Assembly (NCBI GenBank): GCA_016617855.1
Contig: JAECUM010093560.1
Location: 62,001 to 126,000, forward strand
Reading direction: 5' to 3'
Length of the DNA: 64,000 nucleotides
Source: Megalonaias nervosa
Taxonomy: Eukaryota; Mollusca; Bivalvia; Unionida; Unionidae
The translations under genes and the position numbers were made by a program. Shown here one piece after another: positions 43,488 through 55,740 of this stretch (positions within the stretch are counted from its first letter, which is position 1; each line of letters begins with the position of its first letter). The notes under the pieces are model-generated. The model made no database searches. It was given only the letters and a program-made list of their open reading frames with translations, and was not told the DNA's origin.

Positions 43488-44275
43488 AATGGCATGTCAC
43501 ACATGTAGTTTGATATTAAACCTACGTCAGCCTTTAGAACCTGTATTGGCATGACATACATGTGATTTGATATGAAACCTATGTCGGCCTTTAGAACCTG
43601 TCATGGCATGGCATACATGTAGTTTGATATAAAACTTATGTCGGCCTTTAGAACCTGTCATGGCATGACATACATGTAGTTTGATATTAAACCTACGTCA
43701 GCCTTTAGAACCAGTAATGGCATGACATACATGTAGTTTGATATTAAACCTACGTCAGCCTTTAGAACCTGTATTGGCATGACATACATGTGATTTGATA
43801 TGAAACCTATGTCGGCCTTTAGAACCTGTAATGGCATGACATACATGTAGTTTGATATTAAACCTACGTCAGCCTTTAGAACCTGTAATGGCATGACATA
43901 CATGTAGTTTGATATTAAACCTACGTCAGCCTTTAGAACCTGTAATGGCATGACATACATGTAGTTTGGTATAAAACCTACGTCAGCCTTTAGAACCTGT
44001 AATGGCATGGCATACATGTAGTTTGATATTAAACCTACGTCAGCCTTTAGAACCTGTAATGGCATGACATACATGTAGTTTGGTATTAAACCTACATCAG
44101 CCTTTAGAACCTGTAATGGCATGACATACATGTAGTTTGATATTAAACCTACGTCAGCCTTTAGAACCTGTAATGGCATGACATACATGTAGTTTGGTAT
44201 GAAACCTATGTCAGCCTTTAGAACCTGTATTGGCATGGCATACATGTGATTTGATATGAAACCTATGTTGGCCTT
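43488..44275 (+). repeat. 57-bp minisatellite, about 14 units, open on the - strand
   Basis: The unit TTAAACCTACGTCAGCCTTT, AGAACCTGTAATGGCATGAC then ATACATGTAGTTTGATA has a 57-bp period. Because 57 is divisible by three, the - strand stays open for 217 codons (43658-44311) as a 19-residue repeat (MYVMPLQVLKADVGLISNY). This is repeat geometry rather than a supported gene. Confidence 0.93.
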
Positions 44276-44508
44276 TATTGTTTGGCAAGTGAAAAAAAAA
44301 ATGAGAAACAAGACAGTTTGAAAATAAAAATCAAAAGCATCAGCTATGTTATATATGTTGACAAAAAGAAGGCTCCTTGCTGCATTAAAACTGAACTATG
44401 GCATAAAATATAAAAATAGACAAATGTTTTTTATACTTCAAGATTTTCATCAGCAAAATTTAAAACTTTAAAACTTTTTTTTTTTCATTCTGAAGACTAT
44501 AAGGCTCC

Positions 44509-44692
44509 TTAAGATGTATCAAACGATGTTCCCAAGCAGCGCTATAGAAAACTGTTAAGATGTATCAAACAATGTTCCCAAGCAGTGCTATAGAAAACTG
44601 TTAAGATGTATCAAACGATGTTCCCAAGCAGCGCTATAGAAAACTTTTAAGATGTATCAAACGATGTTCCAAAGCAGCGCTATAGAAAACTC
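44509..44692 (+). repeat. 46-bp minisatellite, four units
   Basis: Unit with TTAAGATGTATCAAACGATG then TTCCCAAGCAGCGCTATAGA at 44509, 44555, 44601 and 44647. Confidence 0.93.
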
Positions 44693-46557
44693 GATAAAAA
44701 TTTGGTAACTTTCAGAGAGAACTTTTCCAGCATTAAACAAAACCATATAACATATGGAGGAGAAAATGTACTTGATCTCTGATCAAAATAAGAATGTTGC
44801 AACAGAAGTCTTAAAAATATACCACTTTCATTCAGAAATATCAAAGAATGCAGGAAGCAGGTCATCAGTCGTCCATTATCACAGAATGTGACAGGACTAT
44901 GCCAGCAGACTGCTTGAAATGACTGTAATCCTTGTGTTAAATCCATTCTAAACCCCTAAGAAATGTAAGTGATAACATACTGAGCAAAGTCTTTTTAAAA
45001 AAAAATATGCTTATAAGATAAAGCTGGAAGAGAAACATCTCTACCAAAGTAGGAAGGGGTTGAACCCAAGGAAGTCGTCAACTGAATCAAAAGAAGACCC
45101 AGTAATTTGGACCATCAAATAGTGTATATGGCATAAGGTACTACAGTAGTCCTGCATCCTTCAGTGTGGCAAAGAGTTGCCATTCCACTAGGGGTGAAAC
45201 AATTCACCAATGTATCAATAAGTTGCCATTTCAATTAGCATATTAATACTAAATATGGAAAAATGATAATTACCTTTTGGAAGTTTGTTGTAATCTTGAA
45301 CACCCATTAATAATTATTGTGTCATTTGCTTCTTAATTCTTTCCATCTATTGATATGTATCATATCAGTGTCAGTAGATGGGTGGCACAGGTATATTGTT
45401 GCAACATTCTTTCCACTCTGTTGATTGTTAGCAAAACTTAATGAATTTGAATGGAGCTGTTCTTGGAAAGTGTTGAGGCACTTTTGGAAACTTTCAATAA
45501 ATCTGAGACTAAATAGTGCTGCATTGACTTATTTCAATAAATTGGAGAGTTAAAAAGTGCTCTTATTGCAGGAAATCTAGCTGCATTAATGGTTTTTGTA
45601 ACATTTGGAAACTCATCTTGAACAGGATGAAGTCGGAAAATGCCCCAACCTAGATCTTAAAACATTGGAGTTTAAGTTCACATTATTGCCAGTCAGAACT
45701 TGAATTTCAAAAGTAAGATCTTTTGCTATTGACTGACACAGAATCTCAAAATTAAATTCCTTCTCCAAAGTTCTTTCATCTCTAGGTCAGTTATCATTCC
45801 GTTTTCAAAGGCATTTGCTGTAGCACATCACATATCAGTGACGGGGCAACTTTTGTTGTCAGCAACACAGGGTTAGAGTTAGTTAAGTTATTATTTAGTT
45901 TGCTTTTGCTTTAGCATGTCACATATCAAGGACAGGGCAACTTTTGTTGTCAATAACACAGAAAAGGACCAATTTTATATAAGCTATATTTCACATATTC
46001 AAATTATATTGTCATTTTGCCGTTATAAAAGCTTTCTTGTCCTATAATAAAGAATGAAAATAAATTTCTTTCAAAATGATTAGAAGGACCTCCATTTATT
46101 GAACAGAAAATTTTATGGTCACAGTAACCTCAATATTTTGGCTATCAAAATTCTTACATATTTGCAGAAACTTATTTATCATTATAGATTGCATTTCCTT
46201 GAATATCAAAATTTGGACTTGAAAACTAATAGCTGCATCAAATGAACAGTGGCAAAATGTGTATGAAATTTAGCGATGTATAGCAGTCAAGTCTGCTTTA
46301 AATACAAAACATTAGCAAATGACATTCATCAGTTTCCATAGCATGCTTCAGATATTGTAGGCATGCACACAAAAAAATCGGCAATGCATGAATGAAGAAA
46401 TTGTATTTAAGCTTTCAGAAATGTGCTTCTCCCTGTGAGTCCTATTACATTCAGAAAGTGGCTGTTCTTAAATGACAGAAGAGGTCTCTTTCAGGTGTCA
46501 ATAATTATCTTGGTGTGTTCTGTTAGGATTCCAGTCAAATAAAATTACAATCTGCGC
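44693..46557. other. Intergenic, little recognised
   Basis: Mostly AT-rich single-copy-looking sequence. Two ~58-bp copies containing CACATATCA(G/A) then GGCAACTTTTGTTGTCA lie near 45812 and 45904. Nothing else was identified. Confidence 0.55.
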
Positions 46558-46790
46558 ATATAGATAAGCATGTAATAGTGGGAATATCACTGAAATGTGC
46601 ACTGATTTTGATATCTATAAAGATATTCATGTAATAGTGGGAATATCACTAAAATATGCATGGAGTTAGATATCTGTAAAGATATCCATGTAATAGTGGA
46701 AATATCACTGAAATGTGCATGGATTTTGATATCTATAAAGATATCCATGTAATAGTGGAAATATCATTGAAATTTGCGTGGATTTTTGTC
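46558..46790 (+). repeat. 59-bp minisatellite, four units
   Basis: ATCTATAAAGATATCCATGT then AATAGTGGAAATATCACTGA repeats at 59-60 bp (markers 46571, 46630, 46689, 46749). Confidence 0.92.
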
Positions 46791-46982
46791 ATACAAGGCT
46801 GACATGTATTCATCATAAATTTGATGTAAAATTTGTGGATTTGATTCATATATGCCAGTTATGTGGAAAAAATCTAGTTCATCTTTATTGCTTGATTATC
46901 TTCAGCATTATGATTCTCTTGTCATATGTGAATCTTGTGCTTGGGTACTGTATTAATCAGTATATGTCATAATTATTGTCTG

Positions 46983-47148
46983 GTTTGATGTTTTACGGCA
47001 CAGCAACACATGAAGGCTATTTGGTGTAATGGCATTTGGAGTAAAGTGTATTCGTGAACACATTATGGTTGATAATCAAGACTGCATCGGTGTAATGATT
47101 TGAACCCACACGCTCTCTGTGGTCTGTCTAACATGCTCACTGCCGACT
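46983..47148 (-). mobile_element. SINE family C copy (reverse)
   Basis: TTTGATGTTTTACGGCACA, GGCATTTGGAGTAAAGTG and ATGATTTGAACCCACACGC. The last is the reverse complement of a tRNA-type box B. It shares the first two blocks with 23528-23775. Confidence 0.7.
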
Positions 47149-47419
47149 GTTATAAACTTAGATGGCAAAGAATTACTTGAATGCACATGTATATAAATTT
47201 CTTCAAAAGTTTAATGTTCTTTATTTTTAACTGTTTAAAATATGATTGATGACTGTGAAAGATGATGAATTTCATGATATTGCAAAGTGAATAATGTAAT
47301 CTGTTTTGACATTTAAAGAAAAACACTTTTGCGTAGATCTGAACTATGATCAAGAAGGGACTGTATGAATGCTGTCACTATACTCTGCAACAAGATATGG
47401 ATGTAAAAGCTGCATTGTA

Positions 47420-48380
47420 TCCATGTTAAGTGGGATATATTACAAGACATGATGACTTGGAAGACCTCGTGTGTTAAGTGGGATATATTACAAGACATGA
47501 TGACTTGGAAGACCTTGTGTGTTAAGTGGAATATATTACAAGACAAGATGCCTTGGAAGACCACTTGTGTGTTAAGTGGGATATATTACAAAAAATTGTG
47601 CCTTGGAAGACTTCTTTTGTGTTCATTGGGATATATTACAAAACATGATGCCTTGGAAGATCTTTTGTGTGTTAAGTGGGATATATTACAAGAAATGATG
47701 CCTTGGAAGACCTCTTGTGTGTTAAGTGGGACATTTTACAAGACATGATGCCTTGGAAGACCTCATGTGTTAAGTGGGATATATTCCAAGACATAGTGCC
47801 TTGGAAGACCGCTTGTGTGTTAAGTGGGATATATTCCAAGACATAGTGCCTTGGAAGACCGCTTGTGTGTTAAGTGGGATATATTACAAGACATGATACC
47901 TTGGAAGACCGCTTGTGTGTTAAGTGGGATATATTAGAAAACATGATGCCTTGGAAGACCACATGTGTTAGGTGGGATATATTACAAGACATGATCCCTT
48001 GGAAGACCTCATGTATCTGTGTTAAATGGGATATATTACAAGACATGCCTTGGAAGACCTCATGTATCTGTGTTAAATGGGATATATTACAAGACATGCC
48101 TTGGAAGATCTCATGTATCTGTGTTAAATGGGATATATTACAAGACATGATGCTTCAGAAGATCTGGAGTGTTATATCCATGTTAAGAGTGATATATTAC
48201 AAAACACTCTATGTCAGGTGGGATATGTTAGAAGAGAGATGATGCTTTAAAAGATCTAGAATCTTGTATAAAGTGGGATGTATTGTAAGGCAATCCATGT
48301 CAGGTTGGATATATTGCAAGGCAATCCATGTCAAGTTGGGATATATTACAAGGCAGTCCATGTCAAGTGGGACATATTAC
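47420..48380 (+). repeat. ~48-bp minisatellite, about 19 units
   Basis: The unit TTAAGTGGGATATATTACAA then GACATGATGCCTTGGAAGAC recurs every 47-50 bp, ending in more diverged units. Both strands carry open frames across it (for example 47874-48242 + and 47870-48148 -), which reflects the repeat. Confidence 0.93.
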
Positions 48381-49429
48381 AAGAGAGTTTCTTTAGAAGA
48401 CACAGTATCATTTGTCAGCGTTAATCAGGGAACATTTAACGGTACATTTTGTTCAAATTGTGTAAAGCAGGAACAAACTCAGAGGTGGATGTCATATACA
48501 GCAATGTGACTAAATGAAATGCTTCCTCTAAAGTACATGGGAAAATGTGGTTATATAGTTCTCAGGCATTTTTATTTGCACAATGTAACACAGAACTGTA
48601 AGATTGTCATAGATAATATTAACAGTATTTGAGATGCCAGCACCATATTGCATTAATACACAGTTAACCCTAATTTTATGACTGCTTTTTTTTTTTAGCA
48701 AACAGTTAAGATGAGCACTTTTCATGGGATTACTAAAGGTATGAAACTAATGTTACTTTTACATATATTTTGTATTACCTCAGTGTATGTCATTTTTTTT
48801 AACCTTTTCAGGCTCTTGAAAAGGATAGTTACAAGTTGTCTTCATGTGGTTACAGCTTGTGAGATATGTTGCAGATGTAGATATCAAGAGTCATCCAACA
48901 GGATTCCAGTAATTCTGCTAAATTCCTGGATTTTTTTTCCCATTTTGTAGGAAAGTGATAGAGTTTGGCTAAGTGTCCACATCCATCAAATCAAAAACTG
49001 ACTGTTTCATGTTTGTTCTTTAAATTAAAATTTTTAAATTAAGTAACTGTCATGCCCACACAAAATCTGTGTGGAAGGTATATAGTGCTACCCATTTCCA
49101 TCCATCTCATGTCACAATACATCTTTTACAGATTTCATTTCCACTCAGTAACTTTTGAATGACTTAATAGATTGTGCTCAAATATGATATGAGGTTTTAC
49201 ATAGAGATGTAAGTCATTTTGGTATTTGTTATGTAATTGTAAAGGTTTTAAAAAACTTTTTATGTAAATAAACATATGAGATATTCAAACTTAGAAAATA
49301 TTTGTCTACACTGACCCAAATTATAATCAGATTTAACTTTTTATTGGCTTCATTGGAGACAGGTATTTTTCAAATACAAATGTAGTGTATCTTTTTGTTA
49401 AATCTTCTAGTCAAAGACTTACAAGAGCT
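48381..49429. other. Intergenic, nothing recognised
   Basis: AT-rich. Short open frames such as 48711-48950 have no exon signals or similarity that I can name. Confidence 0.5.
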
Positions 49430-49960
49430 TATGTGATGGGTCTGCATCCATTGTCTATTGTCCAGCAACCGTTAGCAAGTGTTTATTATTGCCACTTCTC
49501 ATAAACTACTTAGAGGAAAGCCTTAAGTCTGCATCATTTGTATGGTGTCCAGCAACCTTTAGCAAGATTTTATTATCACCATTAAGTCATGAAACTTAGA
49601 ATACAGTTTGATCTTGGGCTTAGTTTGACCAGAATGAAAATGGTGTCACTTGAATATCGACTATGTCACAATAGATGACTTAATGCAAATCTTGTTATCA
49701 CAGCTACTCCTGAATGGATGATCTTAGTCATATGGGGTTTTCACTAAAAGGCTTTATATGATGTGCATATAGTTCTGAATAAAAATTGTGCTGATTTGAC
49801 CTCCAACATGGCTGCTGTTACAACCATCTTACAGCTTCTCAGGCATGGATATTTGGATTGGTATGGACGTTTTCACTAAGAGACCTCATATGACACATAG
49901 ATTGTCCAGAATGAAAAAGTACTGGCCTGATATCTAGTATGGCTACCACAGTGTAGGTAT
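49430..49960 (-). repeat. ~140-bp satellite (2095 family), reversed, 3-4 units
   Basis: Markers TTTTCACTAAAAGGCTTTATATG, CCATCTTACAGCTTC and TGGTATGGACGTTTTCACTA are reversed versions of the array at 2095-2835. Confidence 0.65.
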
Positions 49961-50504
49961 AGCTGAAAATGTGGTTATATCTTAAAAATACTTTGAATGT
50001 TGCCAGTTCAGTAATTCTTTTTTTAAATATTAATTTTGGATTAAGCGAAACTGATCATGTGGATATATCTTGAAAGTATCTGAGACACATTCCATGTTTT
50101 TTAATCCATTATATCAGGTTGAGGGTCAAAGGCCATGATAAGTATATGTATATTGTGTACTGTAACTGAACATTATAAGGAAATAGTTTGTTGCCAAACT
50201 GACATGTTGAAGTTCTGCAAACTATTCAAGGTGATTTCAGCAGTTGAGAAGATAAAATGAAGGAAGAAATGGACTTCTTGAGAATTGCTACAAATTCTTT
50301 TTGGCAAGTGCGGCTTCAATCCCTTTTGAGTAACTCTTGTTTGATCACCTGACCATAAGTTCAGGTGATTGTATTTTATGACCCTGCATCTGTTGTACAT
50401 CATGCATTGTGTGTTGTACATAATCTCTCGGTCAATATTTATTATTTTCAACATCTCAAAAACTTAACCAATTTCAGCTGAAGTTTTCAGAGTGAGCATT
50501 TTAG
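49961..50504. other. Intergenic, nothing recognised
   Basis: AT-rich sequence without a clear repeat or coding signal. Confidence 0.5.
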
Positions 50505-51155
50505 CAGGAAAGCCTGTCAGGTGTTTACAAATAATGCCTGACTACAATCAAAGATGGCTGTCATAACTAAAACAAGTCTGTCAGGTGTTTACAAATAATG
50601 CCTGACTACAATCAAAGATGGCCATCATAACTAAAACAAGCCTGTCAAGTGTTTACAAATAATGCCTGACTACAATCAAAGATGGCCATCATAACTAAAA
50701 CAAGCCTGTCAAGTGTTTACAAATAATGCCTGACTACAATCAAAGATGGCCATCATAACTAAAACAAGCCTGTCAAGTGTTTACAAATAATGCCTGACTA
50801 CAATCAAAGATGGCCATCATAACTAAAACAAGCCTGTCAAGTGTTTACAAATAATGCCTGACTACAATCAAAGATGGCCATCATAACTAAAACAAGCCTG
50901 TCAAGTGTTTACAAATAATGCCTGACTACAATCAAAGATGGCCATCATAACTAAAACAAGCCTGTCAAGTGTTTACAAATAATGCCTGACTACAATCAAA
51001 GATGGCCATCATAACTAAAACAAGCCTGTCAAGCGTTTACAAATAATGCCTGACTACAATCAAAGATGGCCATCATAACTAAAACAAGCCTGTCATGTGT
51101 TTACAAATAATGCCTGACTACAATCAAAAATGGCCATCATAATTAAAACAAGAAA
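50505..51155 (+). repeat. 64-bp minisatellite, about ten nearly identical units
   Basis: The unit CCTGTCAAGTGTTTACAAAT, AATGCCTGACTACAATCAAA, GATGGCCATCATAACTAAAA then CAAG recurs every 64 bp. The central copies are virtually identical, so expansion or homogenisation is recent. Confidence 0.96.
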
Positions 51156-51500
51156 AGTCTCTAAACAATTCCCAATAAAATTTGACCAAAAACATCCTGG
51201 CACAAAATCATAAACTCGCAAATTTTCAAATTTTTTTAAATGATTCCAATATGCCATTGAGTATGGTCACTGTGATTAAATACAAAAGAATGTAAGATGA
51301 CTTTTTTGACAAATAATCTGTAACAGAATTTAATCAGACTGTTCAGAAATTTGCCTGGTATAAAGGTCCTTCAGTTTAGTACAGTTTATACTGTGTTGTT
51401 TGACCAGTGTGGATAAAGATACAACAGAAATCTTCAAACAACTGTTTTCTTAATCAGTCAACAAAATTTTGAAAAAATTTTGACAGTAGACTTTCTTCTA
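51156..51500 (+). repeat. Family T satellite remnant
   Basis: AATAAAATTTGACCAAAA, CATCCTGGCA and CCATTGAGTATGGTCAC match the family T array at 34580-35600. The 64-bp minisatellite next to it seems to have expanded from within such a unit (CATCATAACTAAAA, AATGCC). Confidence 0.6.
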
Positions 51501-52559
51501 ACTCCTATTTCTTGACCAATTACTTCTATATTTGATTACTAGGTAGATGTGAGCTAATTACTTCGGCATTTGACACTAGGTAGACGTGAGGTAAGTGAGC
51601 AATCTGAAACCCAGTTGGGCCTCTTGTATAATTTATGTATATGTAGATGACCTGATTAACTTGAATTCTGCCTGGTGGGGTTGTAACCCTTCTCGTTACT
51701 GACGGGATTCAACACCTCAATGTTATTTTATTGCTTGGAACACATTTCATACTTATGTACTGTATAGATGATATGCTTAAATTGTGAGGATTTTGTAAGA
51801 TTGTGGTGAATTATGACTTTGTTCATCCTTGAAATTTGCTAAGTTTTAATGAAAGTGTTGCATATAGGGTTTAAGCACTATAGTAACCCATATTGTATCA
51901 TAGAATTATTACATTAAATAGCATGTAGTTCATTTAAACAGATGTTATGCAAATTGACATCTATTGAAAGGGTTACTAATTTTTATATGCCATGTATATT
52001 AAGGTGTGGTCTATACATCTGTTCATTACCATTTTTTTGTATGGCTCAGAATTTGAACGTTGTCCATGTAAATATCATGACTAGACTGTGCTATGTACCA
52101 TAATTACATGTATGTACCCTGCATCAAGGTCATGGTAAAGGAAAACATTAATTCTGCTACTTATATCCTTCTCCAGAGCATATAAGAAACTTTGCCAATT
52201 TTTGTATCATGTATGTATTGAGTGTTGCATACTGTAGTCATGTCTCCTGTCTTAAGGCAAAGGTCACTGAGTGGGTTATTGCCACTCTGAGTTGGGCTAT
52301 TGCCACTTCAGCTGGTATTCTTGTCCAGAATATAACTTTGAAACCACTGATGATATTTTAGTAAAATTTTAACCCATTCAATATCTTAACTGGAGACTAA
52401 ATTTTTGTCTCCCCAATATAAAACTGGTTTTTAAGGTATTTTTACCATTGTTAATTGTTGCATTCATTTATATTTATTTTATTAAAAGTTCTTTATTTTG
52501 ATAAATAGTGACATTCTGAAACTTTGTTTAACATAAGTGTTAAGCATTGTTAATCAGCT
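51501..52559. other. Intergenic, nothing recognised
   Basis: AT-rich, with one short duplicated phrase near 51535-51590 (CTAGGTAGA(T/C)GTGAG). Isolated AAGGTCA motifs occur near 52120 and 52260. Confidence 0.5.
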
Positions 52560-53170
52560 GGAACTTTATGTCATTTCAGATCAATCTCTTTCATCACTGA
52601 ATGACTTCATGTCATTTCAGACACATGTCTTTCATCATTAAATGACTTCATGTTATGTCAGACACATCTGTCATCATTGAATGACTTCATGTCATATCAG
52701 ACACATCTCTTTGATTATTGAATGACTTCATGTCATATCAGACACACCTCTTTTATCATTGAATAAATTCATGTCATTTCAGACACACCTCTTTTATCAT
52801 GAAATAAATTTTTGTCATATCAGACATCTCTTTGATCATTGAATGACTTCATGTTATGTCAGACACATCTCTGATCATTGAATGACTTCATGTCATATCA
52901 GACACATCTCTTTGATTATTGAATGACCTCATGTCATGTCAGACACACATCTTTTATCATTAAATAAAGTTTTGTCATATCAGACACATCTCTTTCATCA
53001 GTGAATGACTTCATGTCATATCAAACACATCTCTTTGACCATTGAATGACTTCATGTCATATCAGATATGTCTCTTTGATCATTGAATAACTTCATGTCA
53101 TATCAGACACACCTCTTTAATCATTGAATAAATTCATGTCATTTCAGACACATCTCTTTCATCATTGAAT
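52560..53170 (+). repeat. ~41-bp minisatellite, about 14 units
   Basis: The unit TGACTTCATGTCATATCAGA then CACATCTCTTTGATCATTGA repeats at 40-45 bp. Variants have AAATTCATGTCAT or AAATTTTTGTCAT. Confidence 0.93.
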
Positions 53171-55565
53171 AATAATTTAATGAAGTCATACGCTGCATAA
53201 GATCATGGTAAATAAATCTAACAGAACTATTTTGTCACATGCCATATGCTATAGATTTATAGTCATGAATACCATTATATTTAGGATTGAGAAACATTTT
53301 GTATGTTGAATATGTCTGTAAGTGAAAATTTTATACAGCTTGCAGAAAATCTTCAGGAAAAAATAACTCCCATCTAATCTGATATGTAAGAGACACAGCA
53401 CACATTTTACATCTGTATATGGTTTCCTTTAGTCATGAATGTTCAGTATTGTACTCAAAGTGGACCAGAATTGCTGGATTTTTGTTCTTCATCGATTTTG
53501 GTTCATTGTATAATTGTTCCATAATATATTTGGGTAGTTTTTTTTAAGTTATCAGTTATTTTCTTGCAGCTTATACATTATTTTTGTACATGTTCATAGA
53601 ACTAAGCAACTACTTTGTTGTGTAAGTGTTGATTTAATACATATTGCAAAAACCAAATAAAAACAGTACAATGGTTACATTCCTCTACATTGTATAACTT
53701 GCAGATTTCTCACAAATCAGCACCCAAGGTTATAAGAGCAGTCACATTCTCAAATACAGATTCAACTTAAAATTCTGATGTTTGATTGGTCAGTACTGGG
53801 ATATTAGCCAATCAGATATCAGACATTTAAGCTGAGTTTTAGCTTGAGGATGAGCATGTTTGTGTAATCTCAAGCCTGGTATGGCTAGTTGGATATCTGA
53901 TTTAGCTTTTTCAGTTTATCTGGAAAGATACATAACTAGAAAACTGTGTTAATATTTTACCGACTTTTCGACTGTTTTAGAATACATTATTTTCTCAAAG
54001 AAATCAATGAAAGTTAACATAGTATGATATAGATTTCTTCAAATACTGATTAGACACATCTTTGATGTGTGTGCTTGTGTGGTTCCAAATCTAAATTTCA
54101 CCACAGTGAAAGATCAGATTTTCAAATAAAACTGGGATGCATCCATCATCATTGATACACTTATCAGTGTTTTCTGCAAGACATGCTGTTGCATGAATTC
54201 TCCTTAGATTCAGTAAATCCTTTTTTACTCCCAACCCCAAATTAAAAGTGACCCAGCACACAAATTCATGTGCAGTTTGTGTGTTAATCATCACAAGCCA
54301 TGGGCAATAATATACTGTGCTCCTTTATTACCCATGGCTACCTGTACTGAAATTCCTTGTTTTTCATGATTATATTTAAACAAAAATAAGTCATCAACAA
54401 TACAGTGTGACAGTCTCCTACACATCAATGAAAGTTCACATTTTATCAATTGATAAAGTCACTGTGCCTGGAAGAGAAACTTTGATTGGATCATTCAGAC
54501 AGCATAAAATGTCATGTAGGTGATGGAGTACAGCAGATTTTCACCTGTGGAGTTTGATGATGTCTGTTTATTGTGAATTTAACAAAACCTGTAACATTAA
54601 TTAATATTAACAAAGCTCAGTCTGATTGCTTTTAGTTCAGCTGCCATAATCAATCACTAGGTGTCTTTTTGGAATCAAACATTTAGATTCTTTTATTGAT
54701 TATATTATTTAAATTTTTTTTTTAACCTTTGCCAACTGCACTTAATGAGGTTGTACAATGGCACTCATAATTTTCGATGTTTCATGGTAATTTCAATGCT
54801 GTTACCTGCAGTTCTAATGCATGCGATAAAGTGCCATTGTCTTAACCTGATTGTCACCACTGTGCCAATAATGAAGATAACTAAGTTCTGTCTTTAATCG
54901 CTAAAAACTATTTATCACAAACTCATATGTTGAAATATACTATAAAGTATCTATCCATACAAAAACTGGCCCACTCCCAACTCCAACTTTCTTTAAAAAC
55001 TGAGAAACCTCTATTATTAAAATGACAGAGCAAATTTCTCCATGTATGTGACAAACCCAAAGAAATCAACACTTATATTTTCATATATAATTTACTGTTG
55101 CAGTGTACTTACACTGGATACTTAGTAGTAAACTGAGTTTTTGTGTTAAAGAAAACTTGAAGCATGATAGTATTCTTACAGCTGGTTTATTAATATGTTT
55201 AAGTTATATACTTTGTTTACTTGAATAGTGTGCTATGTATCATGATATACTTACTCATTACTCATGGCAGCATATTGTTTTTCATGTTGTGATTATGTTT
55301 TTTATGCAGATTCTTTTCATGTTTGAAAGTCATCTATTTACTTGACGAAGAAACCTTCACAATATCAAAAGCAAGCTTTTACTTGCATTGGATAGTTGCA
55401 TAAATATGTATGAGCAATATTGATTTTGTAGATACATAGATTGAGTATCAGTTCTACAGTTTTGAAAATTTCAATAAAAGTATAAATTGAAAACAATCCA
55501 TGACAGGGAGTTTTGTACTTGATATCCTTCAGACTGGTCCATGACATAATTTTACATTCCATATG
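53171..55565. other. Intergenic, nothing recognised
   Basis: 2.4 kb of AT-rich sequence. A near-palindromic CCATGGGCAATAATATACTG / TTTATTACCCATGGCTAC lies near 54299-54342. No exon, transposon end or tandem array was recognised. Confidence 0.5.
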
Positions 55566-55740
55566 CACTTGTTTATAAGTTGGGTCCAGCTGCAAACAAC
55601 ATAGACCCTTATCTGCCATTGCATAATGTTGTTTGTTCTACTGATTAGTCTTAATTAACTGCATAGACCCAGATTTGTCATTGCAATCGCAGATTTGGGT
55701 CTATGCAGTTTGCAGTTGGACCCAACTTATAAGCAAGTAC
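55566..55740. mobile_element. ~175-bp foldback element
   Basis: The arm at 55566-55624 (CACTTGTTTATAAGTTGGGT and TGCAAACAACATAGACCC) is inverted at 55681-55740 (GGGTCTATGCAGTTTGCAG and ACCCAACTTATAAGCAAGT). A further partial inverted copy (AACTGCATAGACCCAGATTT) lies in the loop. It abuts the pogo-like element at 55740. Confidence 0.85.

Noticed and set aside
47449..48242. Open frames of 83-122 codons on both strands
   Set aside because: They follow the ~48-bp tandem repeat and exist on both strands. There are no splice or promoter signals.
42758..53170. CRISPR-like regular repeats
   Set aside because: The arrays are head-to-tail tandem units without unique spacers, in a eukaryotic genome with spliced genes.
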